Below are positions 24,677 through 33,600 of a stretch of 64,000 bases of DNA, in pieces. Source of the stretch: an uncultured Butyricicoccus sp. (GTDB lineage: Bacteria; Bacillota; Clostridia; Oscillospirales; Butyricicoccaceae). Numbering within the stretch: the first letter of the stretch is position 1; each line of letters starts with the position of its first letter. The notes under the pieces are model-generated. The model was not told the DNA's origin and ran no database searches. It was given only the letters and a program-made list of their open reading frames with translations. A program made the translations under genes and the position numbers. The stretch is taken from contig CAKTAV010000003.1 of NCBI GenBank assembly GCA_934532985.1, forward strand, positions 62,001 through 126,000. Reading direction: 5' to 3'.

Positions 24677-24943
24677 ATGATCCGCAAGGAACAGAAGAAC
24701 GAAGTAATTGAGACCAACCGCCTGCATGAGACCGATACCGGTTCTCCGGAGGTACAGATCGCTATCCTGACCGAGCGCATTAAGCAGCTGACGGAGCATC
24801 TGAAGGAGCACAAGCATGATAACCATTCCCGCCGCGGCCTGCTGAAGATGGTAGGTAAGCGTCGTGCCCTGCTGGCATACCTGCAGAAGAAGGACATCGA
24901 GCGCTACAGAGCCATCATCAAGAAGCTCGGCATCAGAAAGTAA
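24677..24943 (+). CDS. rpsO: 30S ribosomal protein S15
   Basis: The 88-residue protein is a full-length S15, which binds 16S rRNA in the platform of the small subunit. Diagnostic blocks are HETDTGSPEVQIAILTERIK, QLTEHLKEHKHDNHSRRGLL and KMVGKRRALLAYLQKKD. AGAGGTG precedes the ATG. It is upstream of pnp, the order found across bacteria, with a terminator between them. Confidence 0.98.
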   Translation: MIRKEQKNEVIETNRLHETDTGSPEVQIAILTERIKQLTEHLKEHKHDNHSRRGLLKMVGKRRALLAYLQKKDIERYRAIIKKLGIRK

Positions 24944-24955
24944 GAAACCGGAACG

Positions 24956-24982
24956 AAGGGGGCACAATTGCCCCCTTTTTCT
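24956..24982 (+). terminator. intrinsic terminator between rpsO and pnp
   Basis: AAGGGGGCA and TGCCCCCTT form a 9-bp stem with loop CAAT, followed by TTT. Confidence 0.85.
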
Positions 24983-25013
24983 GAAACCCGGCGAGAAAGC
25001 ACAGCCTTGAGCA

Positions 25014-25060
25014 GTTGAACGGCAGCCCAAACGGCGGTTTCGACTGCGGTTCAAGTGCTT
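25014..25060 (+). promoter_or_regulatory. pnp leader hairpin
   Basis: TTGAACGGCAG and CTGCGGTTCAA pair (one mismatch) around a 17-base loop in the pnp 5' leader. pnp leaders in enterobacteria carry a stem used for autoregulation by RNase III and PNPase; a similar role here is inference. Confidence 0.35.
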
Positions 25061-25121
25061 GAAGGTCTGCGCTGCTTTCCCGTCATGCAAAAAGAATGAT
25101 GATGAAAAGGAGACAGTTCGT

Positions 25122-27245
25122 ATGACTACGATTACTAAGAAGTCGTTTGACGACTACCGCGTATTTAAGACGACGTTTGCCGGACGTGAGTTGGTAGTAG
25201 AGACCGGTAAGATGGCACAGCTGGCCAACGGCTCGGCATTGGTTCGCTACGGAGAAACCGTGGTTCTGTGTACCGCAACCGCATCGGCAAAGCCGCGCGA
25301 CGGCATTGACTTTTTCCCGCTCTCGGTTGATTTTGAGGAGAAGCTGTATGCAGTAGGCCGCATCCCGGGTTCCTTTATGCGCCGCGAGGGCAAGGCGAGC
25401 GAGCAGGCGACCATCGCCTCCCGCCAGATTGACCGCCCGATGCGCCCGCTGTTCCCGAAGGATCTGCGCAATGATGTATCCATCGTTTGCACCGTTATGG
25501 GCAACGACTATGACAACTCCCCGCAGGTTACCGGCCTGAACGGCGCTTCGATTGCGGTTGCTATTTCGGATATCCCGTTTGACCACACGGTTGCCGGTGT
25601 TGATGTTGGCATTGTCGACGGTGAGGTTGTTCTGAACCCGACGCTGGAGCAGCGCGAGCGCAGCCTGATGGACGTCACGGTTTGCGGCACCGAGGAGAAA
25701 ATCGTTATGATCGAGGCCGGCGCAAAGGAAGTGCCGGAGGACGATATGTTCCACGCTCTGATGGTTGCACATGAGGAAATCAAGAAGATGTGCCAGTTCA
25801 TCAAGAGGATTCAGGCGGAAATCGGTAAGCCGAAGTTTGAGTATGAGCATCATGATGTCGATCATGATCTGTTTGATGAAATTGAGACCTTTGCCCGCGC
25901 AAAGGTAGAGGAAGCGTTCGACACCGATGACAAGACGGTCCGCGACGCGAGAATGCAGGTTGTCCGTGAGCAGATTGATGAGATGCTGGGCGAAGAGGTT
26001 GCGACCGAGCGTGCAGGAGAAATCAGCGAGATCGTTGACAAGCTGTGCAAGAAGGTTGTTCGCAAGTGGCTGACCGAGGGCAAGCGTGTCGACGGACGCG
26101 GCATGGAAGAGGTTCGTCCACTGGCCGCAGAGGTTGGTCTGCTGCCGCGCGCACACGGCTCCGGTATGTTTACCCGTGGACAGACGCAGGTTCTGTCGGT
26201 GGCTACGCTGGGCACGCTGAGCGATGCGCAGATGCTGGATACCATCTTTGAGCAGAAGGAAAAGCGTTATATCCATCACTATAACTTCCCGTCCTTCTCG
26301 GTAGGCGAGACGCGTCCGTCCCGCGGTCCGGGACGCCGTGAGATCGGTCATGGTGCATTGGCTGAGCGTGCTCTGCTGCCGGTTATTCCGCCGGCAGAGG
26401 AGTTCCCGTATGCAATCCGTGTCGTATCGGAGGTTGTATCCTCGAACGGTTCGACCTCGCAGGGTTCGGTTTGCGGTTCTACGCTGGCTCTGATGGATGC
26501 TGGTGTTCCGATCACGGCGCCGGTTGCTGGTATTTCCTGCGGTCTGATTACGGACGACGGTCAGGAGACAACGTTTACGGACATTCAGGGCGTGGAGGAC
26601 TTCTACGGCGACATGGACTTCAAGGTAGCCGGTACCAAGAAGGGCATCACCGCCATTCAGGTTGACATCAAAGTAGACGGTCTGACTCCGTCCATTATTA
26701 AGGAAGCATTCCGCAAGTGCCGTGATGCACGTTATCAGATTCTGGACGAGGTTATGCTGAAGGCGATTGCGGAGCCGCGCGAGGAGCTGTCTCCGTGGGC
26801 GCCGAAGATGATTACCTTTAAGATTCATCCGGACAAGATCCGCGACGTTATCGGCAAGGGCGGCTCGGTTATCCAGAAGATCACTGCAGACTCTGGCGCG
26901 AAGGTTGACATCAACGACGACGGCACGGTTTGCGTATCCGCCATCAACGGCGCCGCTTGTGAGGCTGCCAAGAAGATGATTATGACCATCGTTAAGGACC
27001 CGGAGGTCGGCGACGTATTCTACGGCAAGGTTGTCCGCATCATGGGCTTCGGCGCGTTCGTACAGATCGCACCGGGCAAGGATGGACTGGTTCACATCTC
27101 TAAGCTGGAGAAGCACCGCGTTGAGAAGGTCGAGGATGTTCTGAACATCGGCGATATGACGTGGGTTAAGGTCATCGAGATTGATGACAAGGGTCGTATC
27201 AACCTGTCCCGTAAGGATGTAAAGGATTCGGAAAAGGTTCTGTAA
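25122..27245 (+). CDS. pnp: polyribonucleotide nucleotidyltransferase (PNPase)
   Basis: The 707-residue phosphorolytic 3'-5' exoribonuclease degrades mRNA as a trimer. Two RNase PH domains are visible: N-terminal ALVRYGETVVLCTATASAKP and RRPSRQIDRPMRPLFPK-like blocks, then RAHGSGMFTRGQTQVLSVAT, GRREIGHGALAERALLPVIP and ISCGLITDD. They are followed by a KH domain (IRDVIGKGGSVIQKI) and an S1 domain (GKVVRIMGFGAFVQIAPGKD, then GLVHIS). The ATG at 25122 follows AAAAGGAGACAG. Length is standard. It lies directly after rpsO. Confidence 0.97.
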   Translation: MTTITKKSFDDYRVFKTTFAGRELVVETGKMAQLANGSALVRYGETVVLCTATASAKPRDGIDFFPLSVDFEEKLYAVGRIPGSFMRREGKASEQATIASRQIDRPMRPLFPKDLRNDVSIVCTVMGNDYDNSPQVTGLNGASIAVAISDIPFDHTVAGVDVGIVDGEVVLNPTLEQRERSLMDVTVCGTEEKIVMIEAGAKEVPEDDMFHALMVAHEEIKKMCQFIKRIQAEIGKPKFEYEHHDVDHDLFDEIETFARAKVEEAFDTDDKTVRDARMQVVREQIDEMLGEEVATERAGEISEIVDKLCKKVVRKWLTEGKRVDGRGMEEVRPLAAEVGLLPRAHGSGMFTRGQTQVLSVATLGTLSDAQMLDTIFEQKEKRYIHHYNFPSFSVGETRPSRGPGRREIGHGALAERALLPVIPPAEEFPYAIRVVSEVVSSNGSTSQGSVCGSTLALMDAGVPITAPVAGISCGLITDDGQETTFTDIQGVEDFYGDMDFKVAGTKKGITAIQVDIKVDGLTPSIIKEAFRKCRDARYQILDEVMLKAIAEPREELSPWAPKMITFKIHPDKIRDVIGKGGSVIQKITADSGAKVDINDDGTVCVSAINGAACEAAKKMIMTIVKDPEVGDVFYGKVVRIMGFGAFVQIAPGKDGLVHISKLEKHRVEKVEDVLNIGDMTWVKVIEIDDKGRINLSRKDVKDSEKVL

Positions 27246-27264
27246 TCGATAAAATACAAAGAAA

Positions 27265-27296
27265 AAAGGCGCTGATCGAATGGTCAGCGCCTTTTT
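27265..27296 (+). terminator. intrinsic terminator after pnp
   Basis: AAAAGGCGCTGA and TCAGCGCCTTTT pair over 12 bp with a short loop and run into T residues. Confidence 0.9.
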
Positions 27297-27464
27297 GACT
27301 CCGCGAACCGGTCGGCGGGATCTAAAAGAGTAGAACAGAGACGGGATGGGAACACGGTCTCTGAAAAATGGGTTCGGTTACAGTGTAACAGAACAGGGAC
27401 GAAATTTTGGTCGAATTTGCTGGAAACCGGCAGATTTCTGCGCACAAGGCGGACGTCTGTCCCC

Positions 27465-27492
27465 TTGATGTACCCTAGAATTTAGGGTACAA
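27465..27492 (+). promoter_or_regulatory. promoter with operator-like palindrome in the spacer (HD gene)
   Basis: TTGATG (27465-27470) and TACAAT (27487-27492) are spaced 16 bp. The spacer and its edges form the perfect inverted repeat GTACCCTA-GAATT-TAGGGTAC (27470-27490), so a bound protein would block RNA polymerase. The rest of 27297-27464 shows nothing further. Confidence 0.6.
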
Positions 27493-27525
27493 TAGAAGAA
27501 CGATTTCAGAGGAGGAAGCGACACT

Positions 27526-28029
27526 ATGGCAGCAGTACGGCCAACGCCGGAGGAAGTACTCCGGGCGGCGATTGCATATAACGGCGCAGACGTCATGCGC
27601 ATTCATCATCTTCTTAAAGTCACCGGCTTTGCCGATGCGATTTCCAGTGTGGAGATAGCCGATGCGGATGTGCGGTATACACTGACCATTGCGGCGATTT
27701 TGCATGACATTGGCATTCATGAGGCCGAGCGCAAATACGGCACGAGTGCAGGACCATATCAGGAGAAGGAAGGCCCTGCGGTGGCGCGCGGCATTCTGGA
27801 GCCGATGGGGATGCCGGAGGACGTGACCGAGCGCGTGTGCTGGCTGATTGCGCATCATCATACGATGCACCTGATCGGCGGGATCGACCATCAAATCCTG
27901 CTGGAGGCGGATTTCTTGGTCAATGCGTATGAGGACGGCCTATCGCATGCGGCGGTGGAGGCCTTTTGCGAGAACATTGCCAAAACGAAAACAGGCACGG
28001 ATATGATCCGTGCGCTGTATCCTGCGTAA
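27526..28029 (+). CDS. HD-domain hydrolase
   Basis: The 167-residue protein carries an HD metal-dependent phosphohydrolase domain. Ligands visible are MRIHHLLKV (first His), IAAILHDIGIHEAE (His60-Asp61) and CWLIAHHHTMHLIGG, then DHQILLEADFLVN with a final Asp. HD proteins of this size often act on nucleotides or phosphorylated small molecules; no substrate can be given. AGGAGGAAGC precedes the ATG. It has its own promoter with an operator-like palindrome, and faces the cupin gene. Confidence 0.85.
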   Translation: MAAVRPTPEEVLRAAIAYNGADVMRIHHLLKVTGFADAISSVEIADADVRYTLTIAAILHDIGIHEAERKYGTSAGPYQEKEGPAVARGILEPMGMPEDVTERVCWLIAHHHTMHLIGGIDHQILLEADFLVNAYEDGLSHAAVEAFCENIAKTKTGTDMIRALYPA

Positions 28030-28044
28030 AAGCCGGTATGTAGG

Positions 28045-28374
28045 TTATTGTTCCGCTGGCGTCCAAAAGACACAGAGCCAGACACAAGGGTCATCGCCGC
28101 CGCTGGTGTAGGACACCTGATGCGGGCTTCCGGCGGGGATGAAGGTGGTTTCTCCGGCGTTGAGACGCTGGACGAGACCGTCGTCATAGGTCAGCTCGCC
28201 GACACCGGAGAGGACGCAGACCCATTCGTGTTCGTCCTGAACGCACCATTCATTTTCCGGTGTGGTCTGACCGGTGGAAACGATGTGCTCGACACGCACA
28301 TTCTTGTCCGTCAGAAGGACGCGCTTCAGCTCTTCCTCTTCCGGAAGGGTGGAGGGAATCGAAAATAGATTCAT
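28045..28374 (-). CDS. small cupin-domain protein
   Basis: The 109-residue protein is a single cupin barrel. The two cupin motifs are recognisable: EWCVQDEHEWVCVLSGVGEL (metal-site region with Glu and His) and TTFIPAGSPHQVSYTS (second His). Such proteins include small isomerases, dioxygenases and sugar-binding proteins; the activity cannot be assigned. It lies 15 bp from the end of the HD gene on the opposite strand and is divergent from the CpXC gene. Confidence 0.83.
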   Translation of the reverse strand: MNLFSIPSTLPEEEELKRVLLTDKNVRVEHIVSTGQTTPENEWCVQDEHEWVCVLSGVGELTYDDGLVQRLNAGETTFIPAGSPHQVSYTSGGDDPCVWLCVFWTPAEQ

Positions 28375-28448
28375 AAGAATAACCTGCCTTTTTCTATAGA
28401 TGTATTCTATATATTATATCGTATTCTTGCTTAGAAAGGAACACTTTT

Positions 28449-29090
28449 ATGTCAATGTCACGAGAAGATAGCTTTACCTGCCCGCACTGTGAGGAGACCG
28501 GCCCGCTGACCATATGGGGCAGCGTGAACGTCACGCAGAATCCGGATGTGCGCCGACAGGTAGAGGATTTATCGTTGTTTGAATGGACCTGCCCGAACTG
28601 CGGCAAGGTCAGCTTGGTGCTACACCCGTGTATGTACCATGATATGGAAAACGAATTTATGGTTTGGTTTGCGCCGGACAAGGAAGAGGACGACGTGCTG
28701 GAGCAGATGGCGGAGTTTTCCCGTCTGGATCACTATCGCCTGCGCACGACGCACACACCGAATGAATTCCGTGAAAAGGTCAACGTGCTGGAGCGCGGAC
28801 TGGATGACCGCGCGGTGGAGCTGACGAAGCTGATTTTGATTATGCAGCTGACGCGGGACGGCGCGGATATTGTGGACGTGATTTTCCACAGCATTGATAC
28901 CAAGGGACAGTTTGTGTTTGTTTTGGTGCATCCGGACGGTGTGGAGCAGTATCTGCGCTTGCCACCGACGACCTATGAAAAGTTTGCACAGGATGTGCGG
29001 GAATATCTGTATACACCGAGTCGCGGCTTTGTGACGATTGATCTGGCATGGGCGAAGGAGTCGCTGGAGCTGCTGCAAGGTTTGCGGTGA
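28449..29090 (+). CDS. CpXC-domain protein
   Basis: The 213-residue protein starts with the CpXC domain: FTCPHCEETGPLTIWGSVNV, then a second knuckle WTCPNCGKVSLVLHPCMYHD. Four or more cysteines in CxxC pairs probably bind zinc. The remainder (about 70-213) is an unnamed alpha/beta region. CpXC proteins are common in gut Bacillota and have no established function. AGAAAGGAAC precedes the ATG. It is followed by a large repeat block. Confidence 0.8.
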   Translation: MSMSREDSFTCPHCEETGPLTIWGSVNVTQNPDVRRQVEDLSLFEWTCPNCGKVSLVLHPCMYHDMENEFMVWFAPDKEEDDVLEQMAEFSRLDHYRLRTTHTPNEFREKVNVLERGLDDRAVELTKLILIMQLTRDGADIVDVIFHSIDTKGQFVFVLVHPDGVEQYLRLPPTTYEKFAQDVREYLYTPSRGFVTIDLAWAKESLELLQGLR

Positions 29091-29117
29091 GAGGATCGCA
29101 TAGAAACTACTTTGAGA

Positions 29118-29540
29118 ATAGATAGGGAAAATGGTGCGCACTAAGGCGTCCCTTGATGCAAGGGTAGCTGGCACGAAGTGCTTGAGGGGATTAAAGACTG
29201 CAATTATAGACAGCTTTCTCTGCGAACAGATAGGTAAATGGTGCGCACTAATATCGCCCCTGTGCAAGGGGAGATGCCACGGCTTTGCCGTGACAGAGGG
29301 GTTGTGAGCTGACAGCAAGCTCAGATCTATCGTGTAGCGTACAATCCCTCAGTCATTTATTTGAAATAAATGACATCCTACTTTCGCTACGCTCACATGT
29401 CACTGGCATGACGTAGCCCGTTTGCACAAGGGAGCTAAAGTCAGTAAGATTTACTTGCCTATTCTTAGGGTAAATCTTACCGCTTTTCAAATTCCAAACC
29501 AGCGAAGCGTTTGGAATTTGGGGAGCAAGACCATGAAGCG
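29118..29540. repeat. composite dispersed intergenic repeat block, copies 3-5
   Basis: This gap before the polysaccharide cassette holds three repeat modules. Two are near-tandem: AATGGTGCGCACTAAGGCG (29130 region) and AAATGGTGCGCACTAATATC (29246 region), each followed by a CCCCTTG/CAAGGGG-type hairpin and a GAGGGG end. A third (29340-29455) has AATCCCTCAGTCA, TTTCGCTACGCTCACATGTC, CACTGGCATGACG and TTTGCACAAGGGAGCTAAAG. The 33-bp palindrome at 29488-29520 is the reverse complement of that at 10039-10071 with one loop change. No gene is apparent. Confidence 0.75.
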
Positions 29541-29608
29541 GCTAATTCATTCACTTATCATATATCTGCTAGTACTTGGAGTAAACCTTAGAGACAGGGG
29601 AAAATCAT

Positions 29609-30799
29609 ATGAAACAGATTTTGCTATATCAGCACGGCGGCAGCCGCAACCACGGCTGTGAGGCGCTGGTGCGCACAACGACCGACCTGTGCCGAGAGGC
29701 GTGCGGACAGGACACGAAGATTTCGCTGTGTACCAATGCCCCCGCAGAGGATCATGCGTATTCGGTGGACAAAGAGGTCGAGCTGATTCCGAATAAATCC
29801 GTCCTGCGGCGCTATCGTCCGCAGTGGGCGCTGTATCAGATCAATCGGCGCACGGTGCACTCGCGGCAGCTGGAAAACCACTTTTTGACGGAAAAAAACT
29901 GCCTTCGTGCGGCGCGCGGCTGTGATCTGGCGATTGCGATTGGCGGAGATAATTACTGCTATAACAAGGGTATTCAGTTCTGGCCGACGGACCGCATGAT
30001 GAAGCGTCAAGGCTGCCGGACGATGCTGTTTGGCTGCTCACTGGAGCCGGCGGATCTGGATAAGGCGTTTGTGCGTCATCTGTCGCTGTTTGATGCGATT
30101 GCGGTGCGCGAGAGCATCTCGTATGAGGCGATGCGGGAGGCGGGTATTCCGCAGGATAAAATCGCACTGATTCCGGATCCGGCCTTTACGCTGCAGCCGA
30201 AATTCCGCCCGCTGTCCTCACGCTTTTCGCCGGACAACACGGTGGGCATCAACGTCAGCCCGATGATTATCGGCAACGAGCAGAGCAGCGGCGTGACGAT
30301 GAAAAATTACATGGCGTTGATGGAATACCTCCTGCGCGAGACCGACTTTTCGATCGCGCTGATTCCGCATGTCGTGTGGAGCTATAACGATGACCGCGAA
30401 CCGCTCAAGCGGCTGTATGAGCCGTTTGTCAGCTCGGGACGCGTGACGATGATCAGCGACGCAGATTGCCGGACGCTCAAGGGCTATATTGCCCGCTTGC
30501 GGTTGTTCGTCGGCGCACGCACGCATGCGACGATTGCGGCGTATTCGTCCTGCGTGCCGACGCTGGTGGTCGGCTATTCCGTCAAGGCGCGCGGCATTGC
30601 CCGTGATCTGTTTGGGACGGAGGAAAACTACGTCCTGCCGGTACAGTCGCTGCGGGGAGAGAACGACCTGACCGAGGCGTTCCGCTGGCTGCTGGATCGA
30701 GAGGACGATGTGCGGATGCACCTGCGTTCTGTCATGCCGGAGTATATCGTGCGCGCACATGAGGCGGGCGTGCTGGCGGCGCAGCTGATCGGAGAGTGA
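29609..30799 (+). CDS. polysaccharide pyruvyl transferase family protein
   Basis: The 396-residue protein matches the CsaB/WcaK family that transfers pyruvate from phosphoenolpyruvate to sugars of surface polysaccharides. Blocks seen are YQHGGSRNHGCEALVRTT (the family's N-terminal GxxNxG-like loop), CDLAIAIGGDNYCYNKG, MLFGCSLEPADLD, DAIAVRESISYEAMREAGIP, IPDPAFTLQP and the C-terminal RLRLFVGARTHATIAAYSSC, then VPTLVVGYSVKARGIARDLF. It is first of three genes spaced 1 bp apart and probably one transcript. Acceptor unknown. Confidence 0.9.
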   Translation: MKQILLYQHGGSRNHGCEALVRTTTDLCREACGQDTKISLCTNAPAEDHAYSVDKEVELIPNKSVLRRYRPQWALYQINRRTVHSRQLENHFLTEKNCLRAARGCDLAIAIGGDNYCYNKGIQFWPTDRMMKRQGCRTMLFGCSLEPADLDKAFVRHLSLFDAIAVRESISYEAMREAGIPQDKIALIPDPAFTLQPKFRPLSSRFSPDNTVGINVSPMIIGNEQSSGVTMKNYMALMEYLLRETDFSIALIPHVVWSYNDDREPLKRLYEPFVSSGRVTMISDADCRTLKGYIARLRLFVGARTHATIAAYSSCVPTLVVGYSVKARGIARDLFGTEENYVLPVQSLRGENDLTEAFRWLLDREDDVRMHLRSVMPEYIVRAHEAGVLAAQLIGE

Positions 30800-30800
30800 G

Positions 30801-32333
30801 ATGCTGAATCAACGAAAAGTCGGAGTAATGCTCTCCTACACCTCGATGGTGATTACGATTCTGGTCGGCCTGCTGACCGTGCCGCTCATGACGTATTTCA
30901 TGGGCACGAGCGAATACGGTCTGTACGAGCTGATGGGATCGCTGATTGCGTATATGTCGGTCATGGACTTCGGTCTGTCCGCGACAATTACGCGATATTA
31001 TTCGCAGGCGATTGCGCGCAATGACAAGAATGGACAGGAGAACATTCTGGCACTGTCGGCGCTGATCTATATCGGTATTGCGTTGCTCACGATTGCCGTC
31101 GGCGCCATGCTGTATCAGTTCCTGAATCCGCTGTACTCGCATTCCCTGACGCCGGATGAGCTGGCGTCGTGCAAGCGCATCTTTGTCGTGCTGATTGTCA
31201 ACATGACGATTACCATTCCGGCGAATTTGTTTGTCGCGATTTTGTCGTCGCGGGAGCAGTTTTTGTTCCTGCGCGGCGTGAGTATGCTGTCGCAGGCGTT
31301 GCAGCCGGTGGGTTATGTCGTCGTGCTGTGCTTTGTGCCGACGGCGCTTGCGGTCTGCGTCGTACAGACGCTGTTTAACATCGGCGTTGTCCTGCTCAAT
31401 GCGTTTTACTGCTTTTTCCGCATCCGTGTCAAAATTCGCCTGCACACGATGGATCGTGCGCTCGTGCGGGATATGCTGCGGTTTGCGTTCTTTATCTTCC
31501 TCAACACGGTCATTGACCAGCTGTATTGGAAAACGGATATTGTCATTTTGGGTGCGGTTGCCGGTACGCTTGCGACGGGTATTTACGGCATTGCCTCGCG
31601 CATCAACACGATGTATACGAATTTTTCCGCGACGGTCAATTCGGTATTCCTGCCGCAGATTTCGCGAACCGTGGCGAAGTCGAGCGATATGAAGCCGATC
31701 AATGCGGTGTTTTACAAGGTGGGCCGCATTCAGTTTTTGATCATGTCGCTGATTCTGTCCGGCTTTATCTGCTATGGACGACAGTTCTTACAGCTGTGGG
31801 CGGGCGCGAAATATACCGAGGCGCAAAAGGCGGAGGCATATTATATCTGCCTGATCGTCATGATTCCGCTGATTATTCCGCTGATTCAGAATATTGGCAT
31901 CACGATTTTACAGGCGATGAACAAGCATGCGTTCCGCTCGGGCGTGTATTTCTGCATTGCGCTGCTCAATGTAGCGGCATCTATTCCGCTGGCGCAGCGG
32001 TTTGGCGGCATTGGCTGCGCGGCGGCAACATCGGTTTCGATGGTCATCGGCAATATTCTGATTATTAATGTCTATTATTATCGAACGATTCATCTGGACA
32101 TCCCCGGATTTTTCCGGGAGATTGCGCGGCTGCTGCCGGTCATGCTGATCATGCTGGTCTATGGTGCGGCGACGAATGTTTTGCTTCCGGGCGGCGGCTG
32201 GCTGCTGCTGGGCGCGAAGATTCTCGTGTACGGCGGTCTGTTCGCGATGCTGTCGTGGCGATTTAGTATGAATGCGTATGAAAAGCAGCTCATTGCGGAG
32301 CCGCTGGCGAAGCTGAGAAAACGGAGGGGATAA
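30801..32333 (+). CDS. polysaccharide flippase (Wzx/MOP-superfamily membrane protein)
   Basis: The 510-residue protein is almost entirely hydrophobic with about 14 membrane helices. It resembles oligosaccharide flippases of the MOP superfamily: start MLNQRKVGVMLSYTSMVITI, then LVGLLTVPLMTYFMGTSEYG, and LYELMGSLIAYMSVMDFGLS, typical of Wzx-like proteins. YWKTDIVILGAVAGTLATGI is in the middle. It would move lipid-linked oligosaccharide across the cytoplasmic membrane. GGAGAGTGAG precedes the ATG, 1 bp after the pyruvyl transferase stop. Together with its neighbours it suggests a surface-glycan export cassette. Confidence 0.92.
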   Translation: MLNQRKVGVMLSYTSMVITILVGLLTVPLMTYFMGTSEYGLYELMGSLIAYMSVMDFGLSATITRYYSQAIARNDKNGQENILALSALIYIGIALLTIAVGAMLYQFLNPLYSHSLTPDELASCKRIFVVLIVNMTITIPANLFVAILSSREQFLFLRGVSMLSQALQPVGYVVVLCFVPTALAVCVVQTLFNIGVVLLNAFYCFFRIRVKIRLHTMDRALVRDMLRFAFFIFLNTVIDQLYWKTDIVILGAVAGTLATGIYGIASRINTMYTNFSATVNSVFLPQISRTVAKSSDMKPINAVFYKVGRIQFLIMSLILSGFICYGRQFLQLWAGAKYTEAQKAEAYYICLIVMIPLIIPLIQNIGITILQAMNKHAFRSGVYFCIALLNVAASIPLAQRFGGIGCAAATSVSMVIGNILIINVYYYRTIHLDIPGFFREIARLLPVMLIMLVYGAATNVLLPGGGWLLLGAKILVYGGLFAMLSWRFSMNAYEKQLIAEPLAKLRKRRG

Positions 32334-32334
32334 C

Positions 32335-33285
32335 ATGCAGAGAGCATATGCGGCACATCATAGAAACCCACAGGCTGTGGAACATGCATCCTCGGGCGGT
32401 GTGTTTGCCGCGCTGGCACAGCATACTGTGGTGTGCGGCGGCGCGGTGTATGGAGCCGCCATGCAGGACGGGGACGTCCGCTGTCTCGGCGCAACGACGC
32501 AGGAGCAGCTGCGGCGGCTGTGCGGTTCCAAATATGTCTTTGTTCCGGTAGCACCGGTGCTGGATGAGATCGCGGCGCGCATTGCCGCGAATCAACCGGT
32601 GTTGGTTGTGACGTCGCCCTGCCAGGCGGCAGCGGTGCGGCAGTGCTGCGGTGACAGCCCGCTGCTGACTGTGGTGGACTTTGTCTGTCATGGTGCACCG
32701 GAACCGGCGTTTCTGCACAAATATTTGGAGGAATGTTCTGCGGCGCAGGGAAGCGCTGTGGATTGGGTGAATTTCCGCAAAAAAATGCCGGGACGCAGCT
32801 GGGAGCAATATCAGACCGAGCTGCATTATGCGGATGGCGGTGTACAGGCGACATGGGCGGCAGATAACCCGTATATGCGGCTGTTTCTGAGCAACGCGTC
32901 GCTGCGGCGGGCATGTGGACAGTGCGTTTGGAAGGGAGAACACCGCGCGTCGGATCTGACGTTGGGCGACTTCTGGGGAATCGCGAAGGTTCAGCCGAGC
33001 GGATATCACAAGGAGGGCACCTCGCTGGTTTTGGTGAATACGCCGCACGGAGAACAGCTGTGGACGGCGGTGCAGGATCAACTGGTGTGTGAGGAAGTGA
33101 ATCGCGAGGAAGCGTTGCGGTACAATGCATCAGCGTCAGAGCCGGCAAAGCTGCATTCGCAGTATGATTTGTTCCGCAAAGATAGTGAGACCATGACGGT
33201 GGCGCAGCTGGCGCAGAGATACGCAAAGGTCAGCGGTGTGCAGAAGGCCAAACAGCTGGCGAAACGGCTGCTGCGGAGAGGATGA
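32335..33285 (+). CDS. FrhB-family (coenzyme F420 hydrogenase beta-like) protein of a polysaccharide locus
   Basis: The 316-residue protein resembles the FrhB/FdhB family members that occur in polysaccharide clusters next to pyruvyl transferases. Motifs are ASSGGVFAALAQHTV, GSKYVFVPV, VVTSPCQAAAVRQ, DFVCHGAPEP and CGQCVWKGEHRASDLTLGDF, then WGI. The usual N-terminal ferredoxin-like cysteine cluster is absent; the protein starts directly at the SSGG segment. It probably carries out a flavin- or Fe-S-dependent redox step on a sugar or lipid carrier, but this is not established. It begins 1 bp after the flippase. Confidence 0.82.
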   Translation: MQRAYAAHHRNPQAVEHASSGGVFAALAQHTVVCGGAVYGAAMQDGDVRCLGATTQEQLRRLCGSKYVFVPVAPVLDEIAARIAANQPVLVVTSPCQAAAVRQCCGDSPLLTVVDFVCHGAPEPAFLHKYLEECSAAQGSAVDWVNFRKKMPGRSWEQYQTELHYADGGVQATWAADNPYMRLFLSNASLRRACGQCVWKGEHRASDLTLGDFWGIAKVQPSGYHKEGTSLVLVNTPHGEQLWTAVQDQLVCEEVNREEALRYNASASEPAKLHSQYDLFRKDSETMTVAQLAQRYAKVSGVQKAKQLAKRLLRRG

Positions 33286-33420
33286 AAGAGCTGCATTTCT
33301 CTGGATAATTTGTGGTCATGGATATTGATAATGAGAATAGACGTAATTATGATAAAAATGTGGAAGCCCAGACGATTGCCACAAGAAGATAGTACACGTT
33401 AATAAGATATTCTTACATTA

Positions 33421-33458
33421 TGTGAGCCATTCTGTTGCAGCAGATGGCTCATTTTTTT
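33421..33458 (+). terminator. intrinsic terminator downstream of the polysaccharide cassette
   Basis: TGAGCCAT and ATGGCTCA form an 8-bp stem with a 13-base loop, followed by seven T residues. It lies 136 bp after the FrhB-like stop; the DNA between shows nothing else. Confidence 0.8.
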
Positions 33459-33487
33459 GTGGGATAGTGTTATTAGTCCAGTTTGAT

Positions 33488-33600
33488 TTTTTCTGCTCTA
33501 TTTGCTTGCTGACTTTGCTGTAGTTGTTGGCGAGAGAAGACTATTTTCTTTTGCTGCCGAAAGAAAATAGACGAAAAGAAAACCAGTCAGGAGCGGCGTT
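33488..33600. repeat. dispersed repeat family C, copy 1
   Basis: TTTTCTGCTCTATTTGCTTG is followed by a perfect 11-bp hairpin, CTATTTTCTTT / AAAGAAAATAG (33541-33570), and GACGAAAAGAAAACCAGTCA, then GGAGCG. A diverged copy with the same order lies at 62206-62305. The rest of the 516-bp gap (33601-33801) shows no gene or RNA I can support. Confidence 0.6.

Noticed and set aside
25083..27116. Very long antisense open frame across pnp
   Set aside because: It is the mirror of pnp caused by high GC at third positions; no ribosome binding site or family match.
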